In this document: positions 32,641 through 43,300 of the stretch, piece after piece | Layout of the letters: each line of letters starts with the position of its first letter | How positions within the stretch are numbered: the first letter of the stretch is position 1 | Source: Branchiostoma floridae | Taxonomy: Eukaryota; Chordata; Leptocardii; Amphioxiformes; Branchiostomatidae | DNA length: 64,000 bases | Reading direction: 5' to 3' | Assembly: GCF_000003815.2 (NCBI RefSeq) | Contig: NC_049989.1 | Location: 18,234,493-18,298,492, forward strand | The notes under the pieces: model-generated | What the model saw: the letters and a program-made list of their open reading frames with translations, nothing else | The model's database searches: none | What the model was told of the DNA's origin: nothing | Translations under genes and position numbers: made by a program

Positions 32641-33535
32641 ATATACGAATGATGTTGAACAGTCCCCACGTTACAAGTCGTCACTATTTTCTAATGTCTC
32701 GTGTAGTATGGTGTCCTTGATACTAGAATACTGGAGTTATGAAGACAGACTATTTAGGAGAGAGCGCTTCCTGTCAGCCAAATTTGATTGAAAGTTCTCT
32801 TTCCCCTGGATCTAATGGCACTGTTTGAGATGGAATTACATTCTGTTTGAGATGAGTACGTTTGAACCGTACATAATCTGCGCTGGATTTATCGGCGTTT
32901 CAAACCAACGTCAACTGACTAGGGATGACGCATGTCCGTTTGGTGAAGCGGAAAAATAGAAATCTCTCATCTCTTACTGTGAAACATTTTGCATGGCCTT
33001 GTAAAGAAGAAATATTACTTTGTATAGGTTGAATACAACGTTACAATGTAATAGCGGCTAATATATATATCACGGGTCTACTTACGTTAGTTAGCCTTTA
33101 TTATCTAATGAGTAATGAGTATAATTTTAACTTAACATTCATTTTGCGTTTGTAGATTCCAGTAGTACGTAAGGAAGTGGCTGTGCCAAGAAAGCTTAAA
33201 ACACATAAAGAGATACAGATGTGTACAAAATGTACTGCAAACAGTTGTTTAATTACTACTTATTATTACTCTTACGTCTTCTAGAACATAAAACAACATC
33301 AAAGACAACACGAAGTAAGCTTTCAAGTCAATATAACACCGATCATATGGCGCTGTTGCGTACCTTAATGCCACCTTTACGTAACACGATTACAGGCTAG
33401 CCAAGCACTTACGACAATTGGTCACAGATGTCATATTACGAGGCGTAACACGATAACGCCCTGACGCACACACTAAAGCCCTTTTCACCAAGTCAGACCT
33501 TGTCCCCAGCTGCTATTAACCATTGCAGTCAAGAC

Positions 33536-33983
33536 CACTCACTCACTCACTCACTCACTCACTCACTCACTCACTCACTCACTCACTCACTCACTCACTC
33601 ACTCACTCACTCGCTCGCTCGCTCGCTCACTCACTCACAAACTCACTCACTCACTCACTCACTCACAAACTCACTCACTCACTCACTCGCTCGCTCACTC
33701 ACTCACTCACTCACAAACTCACTCACTCACTCGCTCGCTCGCTCACTCGCTCGCTCACTCACTCACAAACTCACAAACTCACTCACTCACAAACTCACTC
33801 ACTCGCTCGCTCGCTCACTCACACACTCACTCACTCACTCACTCACTCACTCACTCACTCACTCACTCACTCACTCACTCACTCACTCACTCACTCACTC
33901 ACCCACCCACCCAACCACCCACCCACTCACTCACTCACTCACTCACTCACTCACTCACTCACTCACTCACTCACTCACTCACT
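33536..33983. repeat. Tetranucleotide (ACTC)n repeat of about 450 bp
   Basis: About 110 copies of ACTC, interspersed with GCTC runs, CAAACTC variants that recur at fairly regular intervals, and a CCACCC patch near 33901-33926. The regular variants suggest higher-order duplication of larger blocks. Long open frames of Leu-Thr-His-Ser across it are simply the repeat translated and are not genes. Confidence 0.97.
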
Positions 33984-35202
33984 ATGTGGTTTAGCGTCAG
34001 TTGTACCCAAGGGTTGGACGTAGCGAGGAGTCGTTTGGGTCTAATATCTGCTCTCCATCCACCATCGCATGTCCAAGTTTAGAAGATAAAAAAAGACCGA
34101 CAGGTTGAGCATGCTATGGTTTTGATACTTTAGTGGCAGATATCTTTTTATGTAAGGAAGGTTTGAACTCTCCTAGCAGCTTGCTCTGGACCTGCAGGGT
34201 GCTTTTTAACAATGTTTTAAGGAGCAGAAGTGCAGAAAGAAATGGCTAATTTCCATGATTTTCGGTATGCAAGTTAGACAAGGATGTACACAATGACATG
34301 CAGACTATACAGATTATGACTTAATTTACATAATTAATTTGAAATTAAAAATGAAATTAAAAATCTATGTTTCTAGTGTTTCCCATAACATGGCTATTGT
34401 GCATGTTAAGTGCATATTTCATGGTTGGTGAAACAGATACTGATTATGCAAATAAAAGTCTAGTTTATATAATCAATGTGAAACTACATAGTTTTAAATG
34501 GAGGGGATTACCTACTTGTGACATAAGCTAATTACTTAAATGTATACACCACTATGCATATTTAATGGTAATGTTTCATTTGCATAATTTATGATAGAAT
34601 GGTAACATGGAATTTTGCCAAAAGAAAGGACTTCTACACAGACGATATATGTATTTTTGTATTTTTGTCATGAAGCCATCATTAATGAGTAGATTACGCT
34701 GATTGCAGCCTTATTTGCATGATTGGTTAGACAAGATGAAACAAGAAATCCTCAAAGGCTCCGACTATTTCACGGAGGTATGAGGTCTCCGAACTCTTGT
34801 TTAGAAGGTCCTTGGTCGTAAAAATAACATGATTGCCGTTTTGCGGCACCCAATGTTAAAACCTTGATCCTAATCGTCTGCGATAGTTCTTCAGGTATCA
34901 GCTGCCGCTCTCAAGGTGTGACAGGTCCATTACTTGCACATCATGAATGTTCCATATGCACGGTGTTCCTACATGATTTGCATTACACGGAGGGTAGCGT
35001 CTGGCGCTGGAGGCCTAACCGATTTTCCTTCCCTTCTGAGGTTTTGGCCTCGTTGGCTCTGCCAATTAACTTCGCCTTGACGCACGATCGAATATCGTGG
35101 GTGGGAAAACTCCGCGAATAGTCTAGTCTATTTTCACGACGTGTACTTCAGTCGATATGAGTCGATACAGCGTTGGGTTTGAAGAGACTGTATAGTCCAA
35201 GG
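33984..35202. other. Non-coding region upstream of the ABHD15-like gene
   Basis: No gene was seen. It is AT-rich up to about 34750. A short segment near 34780-34810 (GTATGAGGTCT, GAACTCTTGTTTAGAA) recurs near 14630-14660 and is probably repeat-derived. The last few hundred bases presumably hold the promoter and 5' UTR of the next gene. Confidence 0.5.
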
Positions 35203-36402
35203 ATGGAGAATGCTGCACCTGAAAACACGAGCGACGAAGAAGACAATTTCCTCATCTTTCTCCTGCTAAAAGGAGGCTTGTTTCTCCTCATCTTGTACGT
35301 TGTGTGGATATATGTGGACTTCAACTACGACCCAAGGCCAAGGCTGGTCTCCAAGAACTCGTCGTTACGACCGTACTTTCTGCAGAAGTGCCTCGGGTTG
35401 AGAAGCCCTTTCGTCCCAACCGTCTGGGCGTTCAGTCCGCATGTCCAGACGGCCTTGTCGACGGTAGTGTGTCCGGCTACGGTGCCGCGGATTGAGCGGG
35501 AGTATCTTGAGATGAAGGACGGTGGAGTGGTGGCGCTGGATTGGGCTACCTTTGAGGAGAAGGCGGTTAACGATCACCGGGACGTTGTGATTGTGGTCTG
35601 TGGTTTTGCGACGACCGGTACTGCCGTAGCGAGGATCTGTTACGCCGCCTGGAGCCGGGGTTTCCAGCCGGTGGTGTTCAGACAGCGCGGGTACACCGAT
35701 GTACCTCTCACAACCTCCCGCCTTCAGAGTTTCGGCGATCCCTCGGACTTCCGAGAGGCCTTGAAATACGTCCGAGCGACGAACCCGGGTTCTGATCTCA
35801 CCGCGGTCAGCCTGAGCACGGGGTGCGGGGTTCTAGTCTCGTACCTGGGTGAGTACGGTTCGTCTTCCTACCTCACAGCAGCGGTGTGTATCTCACCAAT
35901 CTACTGCGCTGAGACCTTCTTCTCTTTCCGGGATATCTCTAACATTTACCGATGGATATTGCTACAGGGGCAAAAGGTATTGCTTCTCTCGCACGTGTCT
36001 TGCCTACAAAAAGTTGACGCGTTGGATGGTACTTCAGCACTAAGGACGGGGTCAATGGCGGAGTTTGAGGAAATGGTGTTTGCTAAAACGAACGGGGTTC
36101 ACACGATGGACGAGTATTGGGAACAGAACGAGCCAATGAGAGAGATAGACGAAGTGGCTGTCCCTCTATTGTGTATCAGTAGTAAAGACGACCCACTAGT
36201 GCCTGAAGAGAGCATCCCAACAGAACTGTTCCTAACCTACCCTCACTTCTTCTTGGCGCTGACCGAGAGGGGAGGGCATTGCGGGTTTTTCGAAGGATTC
36301 CGACCAGAGACCAGGGCCGAAAGATTGGCTTTTGAACTTTTGCGGGCTGCACAAAAACTTAACGTGGCCGCCCACGCAAACGGGAATGGAATTATGGTCT
36401 GA
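35203..36402 (+). CDS. ABHD15: ABHD15-like alpha/beta-hydrolase, single exon
   Basis: ATG at 35203 has a strong context (AGGATGG) and gives 399 aa; the frame is open further upstream but has no ATG. A hydrophobic segment at about 16-38 predicts an N-terminal membrane anchor. F-S-P-H-V-Q-T-A near 77-84 corresponds to the family H-x-Q-T motif. The nucleophile elbow reads S-L-S-T-G with the central Ser at about 205. Asp330 (K-D-D-P) and His359 (R-G-G-H-C-G-F) complete a likely triad. The Y-L-G-E-Y-G-S-S-S-Y block and the D-E-Y-W-E-Q-N-E-P-M-R-E-I-D-E region resemble vertebrate ABHD15 more than ABHD1 or ABHD3. Vertebrate ABHD15 is linked to PDE3B stability and insulin control of lipolysis; whether this holds here is unknown. 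AATAAA at 36589 is a plausible poly(A) signal. Confidence 0.85.
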   Translation: MENAAPENTSDEEDNFLIFLLLKGGLFLLILYVVWIYVDFNYDPRPRLVSKNSSLRPYFLQKCLGLRSPFVPTVWAFSPHVQTALSTVVCPATVPRIEREYLEMKDGGVVALDWATFEEKAVNDHRDVVIVVCGFATTGTAVARICYAAWSRGFQPVVFRQRGYTDVPLTTSRLQSFGDPSDFREALKYVRATNPGSDLTAVSLSTGCGVLVSYLGEYGSSSYLTAAVCISPIYCAETFFSFRDISNIYRWILLQGQKVLLLSHVSCLQKVDALDGTSALRTGSMAEFEEMVFAKTNGVHTMDEYWEQNEPMREIDEVAVPLLCISSKDDPLVPEESIPTELFLTYPHFFLALTERGGHCGFFEGFRPETRAERLAFELLRAAQKLNVAAHANGNGIMV

Positions 36403-37130
36403 TCTCTGCGGTGTCTTATTACGTCGTGTTAACGCTGTACTGTAGGAAGTATTTGCTGCCTTCGTGCTGATGTGTGTCCTTGCATCACGTTGAGACATGT
36501 GGCTTATCAGTAACGTTATATTTTTAAAGCAAAATTAGTCAGAATTCCCCGGAAGAAGATGACAGACGGTCACCCAAACATTGGTGAGAATAAAGCCATG
36601 GCTGTGTAAAAGAAAAGAGTCTCTTTATTCAGCCAGTAATTGTTTTTCATTTAAATTTGGACGTATTGATGTCTTTACTTGTCCTTATTTGAACTCTGTC
36701 CAATTTGTATGTACATTTATATGGATTTGGAAGCTCGACGATTCAACGCGTATCCGATATCTTGGGACTCGCAAACATTATATAATGTAATGTTTATATG
36801 ACAAGTTGTAACAGAATGAGGTTTCTGGCAATGTATTTGATTGCACTCCTGTGAACGTAAAGTGTCCTACGGTTGCTATCAGTTGAATCGCAGTGTTTGC
36901 AAAGCAAAGCACACTACATGTGTATGTTGATTATTACTGAATCTTCATATACGAAAAGATGCAATATTTTCCTAACTTTCTGGTATTGTGATTACGCGTG
37001 GGGTCAAATTTCAAATACCTTGCAACCTCATTGTTAAACCAACTAGCAAGGGAATACAAGGTAATGGATACAATGGAATCGTGTTGATTGTTTTTCTGAA
37101 AACATTTATCATTAGTTCACCTCTATTCGA

Positions 37131-37298
37131 GGGGTAACCTATATCCGTTGTTTTTAAAAACAGGGTATTTAGGAATGTCAATTCGACGGGCGGTGGTTTC
37201 AAACTGCAATATTTTGAAATAGTCGGGTCCACTGAAATATTGTAAAAACGTTGCAGTCTTAATCCATGGGTTTTAAAACAACGGATATAGGTTACCCC
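37131..37298. mobile_element. MITE-like hairpin
   Basis: GGGGTAACCTATATCCGTTG at 37131 is mirrored by CAACGGATATAGGTTACCCC ending at 37298. An inner pair, GCAATATTTTG / GAAATATTGT, adds a second stem. No coding capacity. Confidence 0.75.
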
Positions 37299-37715
37299 GC
37301 GGATAAAGGTAAACCAGCGTTATATACAAATTCATTTATTAAATGTTCCAGAGATGTAGATGGCAACATTTCCGCTCAATAACGCCCCGCAGTGACCAGA
37401 AATATTATTGCAGAACCGATCACTCATTATGTTGCAAATGCGTCACTGATCGCCAGGTGTCCCCATTGTCAGATGCAGTGAAGAAGTCATCACTTTTCAA
37501 TATGATATGCCAGTAATACACTGAATTCTGGTTCTCAGTTGAAAACAGTGTCGATCCTATAGTCACCTCGCAGCAACCCTTGACGTACAAGGGAGACAAG
37601 ACGTGGTATCACGTGCTACCATATATAACTTGATGTTTTCAACATCGATCTTCTTAAAAACGCAAATTATCATACTGGAATCCCGTCTGTGGAAAGAGCC
37701 CACTCTACTATATAT

Positions 37716-38061
37716 TTAGGACTCAAAATACTTTTTTCTGAATACCTGCACTGGTGCAGGTAACATTGAAAATTACCTGCATCAGATAAATTTTACCTAC
37801 AACAATCTGAATTTAGGAAGTATGGATCATACTAAAATTGTTGAGGAACCATTGCTATTTTTTTCTTTTATACTTAATAGGTGGTAACAGTCAATGCAGC
37901 TAATAACAATCCACATACACCTACATCATGGGACATTTATGTATAAAACCCAGTACATGGACCAGTGCAGGTTAGGTGCAGGTAAACACCAGAAATACCT
38001 GCACAGCTCCAATTTTACCTGCACTAACCTGCATATGCAGGTGGTACTTCGAGCCCTGTAT
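37716..38061. mobile_element. Non-autonomous DNA element with repeated CCTGCA motifs
   Basis: The left end (GGACTCAAAATAC) and the right end (GTACTTCGAGCCC) are diverged inverted repeats. The interior carries many copies of ACCTGCA and its reverse complement. TATATA borders both sides. The mariner copy at 38065 was inserted directly at the right border. Confidence 0.55.
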
Positions 38062-38064
38062 ATA

Positions 38065-38642
38065 CGAGGGGCGTGCAATTAATAATGGTCCTGACCCATT
38101 TCCCATAGCAGGAGATTAATGAAACTTGGCACAGTTATTAGTCTTTCTCTTCATAGGAATCACCCAGAGTTATGCATTTCTCCCATCGTTTGATGCAGCT
38201 CTGGACACCGATTTTGTAGGACACCCCAGGTTGGTCCTCCAACTGATGCCTCATCAATGGCACAAGAGGGACGACCAAGTCTGGGAGCTGTTTCCACAGA
38301 CTTCCAGCCACGTTTGAATTCAGGATGCCAGCGTTTTACAAGGTCATATGATGGGGCATCATCACCATAAGTTTCATTTATTTCATCAAAAGTCTTCTTT
38401 GGTGTGCGTCCTTTCAAATACAAAAACCGGATCACTGCGCGACACTCAACTGGTTCCATTTCACACCTGGTCCATTTCGCACCTGACTAAGTTCAAACAC
38501 CAGTACATCAGAAACCACAATTAGTTCAGAGCTGTCTTTTGCAACATAACCCATAGAGATATGAATTATTACACATACAAAATTTCATTTAGATCAGACA
38601 ACTGGAAGTGGGTCAGGACCATTACTTATTGCACGCCCCTCG
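38065..38642 (-). mobile_element. 578-bp mariner derivative, copy 1
   Basis: Terminal inverted repeats CGAGGGGCGTGCAAT and ATTGCACGCCCCTCG extend over about 30 bp (including GGTCCTGACCCA) and are flanked by TA on both sides, the Tc1/mariner signature. The element has exactly the same length as the copy at 48538-49115. It encodes only a short HTH-containing frame. Confidence 0.9.
38160..38459 (-). CDS. Mariner-type HTH-only protein (99 aa), copy 1
   Basis: The frame from ATG at 38459 reads M-E-P-V-E-C-R-A-V-I-R-F-L, then Y-G-D-D-A-P-S-Y and V-K-R-W-x-x-E-F-K-R-G, the N-terminal helix-turn-helix of mariner/Mos1 transposases. After A-P-R-L-G-R-P the D,D34D catalytic region is absent, and the frame continues into L-Q-N-R-C-P-E-L-H, which resembles the last residues of mariner transposases. 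This points to an internal in-frame deletion. If expressed, it would be a DNA-binding protein without cutting activity. Confidence 0.75.
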   Translation of the reverse strand: MEPVECRAVIRFLYLKGRTPKKTFDEINETYGDDAPSYDLVKRWHPEFKRGWKSVETAPRLGRPSCAIDEASVGGPTWGVLQNRCPELHQTMGEMHNSG

Positions 38643-38754
38643 TACTACATTTGCCTTGACCTACGTCTTCCCAATACCCAGATACACACCACCATTTTAC
38701 CACAACCCACAGATTGATCACTGACCCATCAACAAAAAGACAAACAGGGACACA

Positions 38755-40327
38755 ATAATACTTCGTTTGCAACTCCCATTCCTGGAGGTAATCATCAGCT
38801 GGACAAAGTTAGACTAGTTTGAACAACTCTTTATTCATTATTCATGTGACGACATGCTCGAAAAAAAAGCACTAATTGTATTTTTAAAAAGTTGAGATGT
38901 CGCATGAAAAAGAGCCATTGAGTACACATGCGTACAACTTATTTTCGGTCACGAAGCAATACAATCAAATCATAACTGTGACATTAATCAAGGAGGTTAA
39001 AAAAAGAGACTTTTTTAAACCTCCTTGCAGTAATCAAATTAACGTTACGATCGTCTCCTAAAGATGAAAGTAACGCTATAGGCCCACAGAAGATTTGATT
39101 GAAGGACTGTTTCCATATAAAAGAGCTGAATCGTGTTGTTTTCTACAGTACAATTACTAATGAGTCTCGCAAACATTCAGTTGCCTCGACTGCTATGAAG
39201 TTGGAAGATACAACTCCTCCGACTAAAAAGATGTACACTTTGTAACTCCAATCGTTTAGAAAATCTCCATTTTATATCAGAGTGTTCTTTATACAATGAT
39301 ATATGCAGCTCTTTTACCAGTGCTCTCAATGTAGACACACGATGTAAACAGTTAACCAAAGAGGAACTGTTTGTACGTATAATGACAGCCACAGACAACA
39401 TCGTACAACAAAAACTCTGTGAGTCCATGCACACCTGTTTTATGGAAAGGTAAGGGGCATGTAAACATTAGATTTAGTGATAGCATAGCCACAGTTGCAT
39501 TATTCACCCAACTGTTCACATGTAAACTATATGTAATAGTACTTAGGCTTTAGTATTCCATGTAACAAAATCGAATAGTTGCATTTAGCCCATATGGGCA
39601 GGAACATGCAAATAAAGATCATCATGGTATAGCCTTATATGGCATTTAAGAAGGAGTGCCTATATGACACGATTTGTTTAACCGTCTAACTCCTACGTTC
39701 TTATTAAGAACTTGTGTTCAGAAAACTAACACAGAGCTTACTGATACTCCAAGAAATATAATCATGAGCAGTTACATCTTCAATGGAATTTAGTAATAGC
39801 AGATGCCATGTCCTTGACACTAAGCTACCACAATGTCTGTGTACAAGGCAATTTAGGCGGCTTCGACACGTAACGTTACTTTCCCCTAATTTGCAAACAT
39901 TATTCACTACCAAAAACGTATTTTCTTGTTTTCTTCTTTCTTCTTTTCCCACCTGAAGACTAAAACAAAGTTGTACTCTTTATCGATCACTACATTCATA
40001 AGAAGCCCAATACTGTAGTCACAATAGCATAACATTGAACAGAGTTGGATATAGAAATGTAGTACAGAGCTAATAATTTGTTCCAGCACAAAAGTAAAAG
40101 CGTCTGTTTTTTTATGTACATAGTTCAGATATCTTCAGAGTGGCCAATGGTTTACTTAACGTCACTTGTTAATGCACACACGAGTTTAGCAATTCGAACA
40201 AAATTTCATCTTTTTTTCTACTATAGACATTGTTAAATGTGTAGATCACAAAACCAGCCTACCGCTGCCTGCGATTGCTGTATTGCTGTAATTCTAATCA
40301 ATCAAATGAAATAAATCAATGAAATAA
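38755..40327 (-). other. 3' UTR/3' flank block of lectin gene A
   Basis: Homologous to 47510-49628 (gene B) and 62393-64000 (gene C). All three share TTTGAACAA, then CTTTATTCATTATTC, which on the gene strand is AATAAAG (38830-38835 here), a conserved poly(A) signal. Internal shared segments include TCGGTCACGAAGCAATACAA and the AATGAGTCTC(G/A)CAAACATTCAG run. This copy is interrupted by a LINE fragment. A perfect 18-bp hairpin (CAAGGAGGTTAAAAAAAG and its complement) lies at 38990-39031. Confidence 0.7.
39193..39628 (+). mobile_element. LINE 3' fragment inserted in the gene A 3' UTR
   Basis: The plus frame reads R-L-K-R-C-T-L-C-N-S, then H-F-I-S-E-C-S-L-Y, a C-x2-C ... H-x3-C motif typical of LINE C-termini, and ends at 39450. 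The tail ends GCAAATAAAGATCATCAT. The homologous blocks of genes B and C lack it: they read directly from the CAGTT(G/T)CCTCGA segment to TATAGCC. It is antisense to the gene. Confidence 0.75.
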
Positions 40328-43300
40328 TTAAAATGATTTCTCGCAAATGTAGGGTTTGGAAATGCCGCATCGGTCGTCATTCCACTGTCCAGTGTACCTC
40401 TTCTTTAACCAAGGTGCATTTTTGCCGGTCTGTTTAAACGATACAGCAGGTATTAGCAAGAAGGTAATAATAACAAAGTAATGCAATATAAGTTACACTG
40501 TTACAAAATTCTCACGGAATGTCAGAAAAAAGACGTATATGAACTGGTAAATTGTAACCAGGTAGTCCAAGTCAGGCTGGATGGGATATTGGTTACTCAA
40601 ATGTTTTGGCTTCTTTTATGACTAATTGAACATACTGATCAAAGTTTAGCGTTGTGTGAATCTGAACCTACCTGTAAATACAGTAAATGCACTCGCACAA
40701 GATCGTTGAGGCTTACAGCAAATCCTACCAGTTTTTCTAACTTAACCTTCGTCGACGTGCTAATATTTAAGGTTACATTAATAAATCATACCTCCATGAA
40801 ATATTTAGAGGTTTTGTAAATTGCATGCAATTGACTAACACATTAACATTATGTATGCATGGTGTTATTCATCATTGACCACATGTCACAATTATAAAAT
40901 TCCCATCATTACCTTCGCCGAGAAGGTTATATTTTTGGTTAAGGCCTCATGTTGTGTCCCAATATGTAGGTCAACAGCATATAACTCGAGAAGCTGTGTA
41001 TGGATTTTAATGATATTTGGTATTTGAGTAGCGGTTGCTGAAAGGAAGGTCGTGTTTGAAAATGGTTGGCGTAGCCTTTTCCGTCAGGGCGGTAGCGGGC
41101 CAAACGTGTGCGTCCGTTTTCTTGTAGACAACATAACTCGAGAACCCTTAAATGGATCCTGATAATATTTGGTAGGTGGGTGGGTGTCAGGAAAACAAAG
41201 GTCAAGTTCGATGATGGGCCCCCTAGTGGCTGCCTAAGGTAGTGCAGCAAAACTTTTGATTTTGACACTTCATGTTCTGGACATGCTGTGGTCATGGTTT
41301 TTGAGTGGTAGATAGTCCTTGGGGCAAAGAGTAAGTGCTGTGAGTTTGGACACCCTAGCGGCTTTTTGGGAACTGCAGGCACAAATTTCCTTTCAAACTT
41401 TGGACGAGAACGTGTTAATGGATCATCAGGATTTTTGGTATGTAGATAGAATGAGTGATGACTTACATAATGTAATACTAATTATGCAAATCAGCAGCTA
41501 ATTTGCATAAATTAATGAGGAAAGTTCATAAATCCATGCCAACAGCATACAACTCAAGAAGCTGTGTATGGATTTTCATGATGTTTGGTATTTGAGTAGC
41601 GGTTGCAAAACGAAAGGCTGTGTTGGAAAATAGTTTGCGTAGCATTTTTCGTTAAGACGGTAGCGGGCCGAGTGTGTGCGGCCGTTTATTTGCGGAATGC
41701 ATTACTCGAAAAGCCTTGAAAGGATCCTAATAATATTTGGTAGGTGGGTAGGGGTCAGAACAACGAAGGTTGAGTAGGATAGTGGGCCCTCTAACGGTGC
41801 TTAAAAAATTGGATGCACCAAAAATTTTTTGGGTGCACCACTTAAATTTAAGTAATAACCGAATAATAAAACTTAGTTACAAGCTATCAAATTCTTAAAC
41901 AAGTACCATGACAGACATTTTCATTATCTTTCTAACACTTAGATGTCTAGAATATGATGTATACTAGTATACTTTGATATCTTTACATACATAAACTTAA
42001 GAAGATTTTTGGGTGCACCCGGCCCTGTGCACAGCTCCAAGCCCTGGATAATGTTCCACCTGCCACAAACTACAGGTATGCATGTATTTGAGTTCTATAA
42101 AGGAAACACTGCAAACACAGATTTTCTTCATTAAATATGTGAATTAAGTGTCAGTTTACATAATTTGCACTTCATGATGTGCATCTCTGTCTAAGCTACC
42201 TACATACCAAATATCATGTAAATTTGTCGTTCCCTTCTTCAGTTATCCATCAGTTATGCCCCTGCAGTTCCAGAGCAACCTGCTAAGGGGACCAAATATA
42301 CACCACATATCCCTTATGTCACTAGCTATTTGCCATTTCAAAACCAAGACCATAGCACATCCAGTTCAAAAGATCCAAAAAATGAACTTCTGCTGCAGGA
42401 CCAAGGTCACATACCAGGTGGCTCAAAATTGACCTTGACCTTTGTCTTCCCAACACCTAACTACAAACCAAATATCATCGTAATCCATCCAGGGTTCTTC
42501 AGTTATGCTCACTGCAAACATCCGGACACACAGACAGACACACAGACACACCCAAAACTATATCTCCATTTTTCATGGAGATAAATATAACCTCCATGAC
42601 ATTTCATGGAGGTAACAAAAGAGGGAAGAAGCACACACCTTGTAGTACATGGAGCCGCAGTCCTCTCCCTGGAAAAGCGAGAAGAACGAACTGCCGTTTG
42701 GTTCACCCTGAGCCCAGTTGGTGTAGTCAACACGTGACCCATCTGTCCACTTCCATTGTCCGGATTCTTTATAAAGACCAAGCCAAAAGGACGGAACCAT
42801 CCCGGACTCTTTACCATGTACTGCAAAAAAAAACATTCTGACATTTTACAAAGATATTGCTCCCTAACCTCTACCAGGCTCCATAGGTCGCTGGAAAAAT
42901 AATAAAGATTGGCCAAATAAGACAGAAAACACAACAGAGGAGAAGAGTTTGCGACCCAGGCCGGCCAACTCTCCTAGGCCAATAATCTCCTACTAGGCTT
43001 TTATTCCTAACTTGGTAAAGTCGGCCAGGCGGGAGGCGGGTAGAGACTATTTGCTACGCCAGTCGACTCTTGTGTTACGGGGATGAGCGCTTTTGTCTTG
43101 GGTGCTCCATTCCGGCATTGTCCATGACCAACATTTGTGTGCTTGCAAGAAATTCAAGAACAGAAACAGGCCGGGTCTAAGGTAAGACAGGGTCATAACT
43201 TCCTTATTACCCACCATTCGAGATGAGACCCGCAATGAAGTTGTTCTCCCCACGGTCCTTGACAGCGGCAAGAATTGCGCCGTGTTGTTTACATCGTGAG

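Larger units (their letters stand above)
26585..33535. other. TE-rich intergenic region
   Basis: No complete gene was recognised. It contains hairpin elements, LINE fragments on both strands, SINE-like copies and one frameshifted peroxidase exon fragment, annotated separately. Short frames around 30691-31068, 31766-32056 and 32516-32791 show no domain I know. Confidence 0.5.
36403..38064. other. Intergenic DNA with two inverted-repeat elements
   Basis: No gene was seen. The AATAAA at 36589-36594 probably ends the ABHD15-like transcript. Palindromic elements at 37131-37298 and 37716-38061 are annotated separately. Confidence 0.5.

Noticed and set aside
33500-34023. Long Leu-Thr-His-Ser open frames
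   Set aside because: They are translations of the ACTC tetranucleotide repeat in two frames, with no other protein sequence.
35173-35202. Ten extra N-terminal residues for the ABHD15-like protein
   Set aside because: The first codon there is TTG. The first in-frame ATG, with a strong context, is at 35203.
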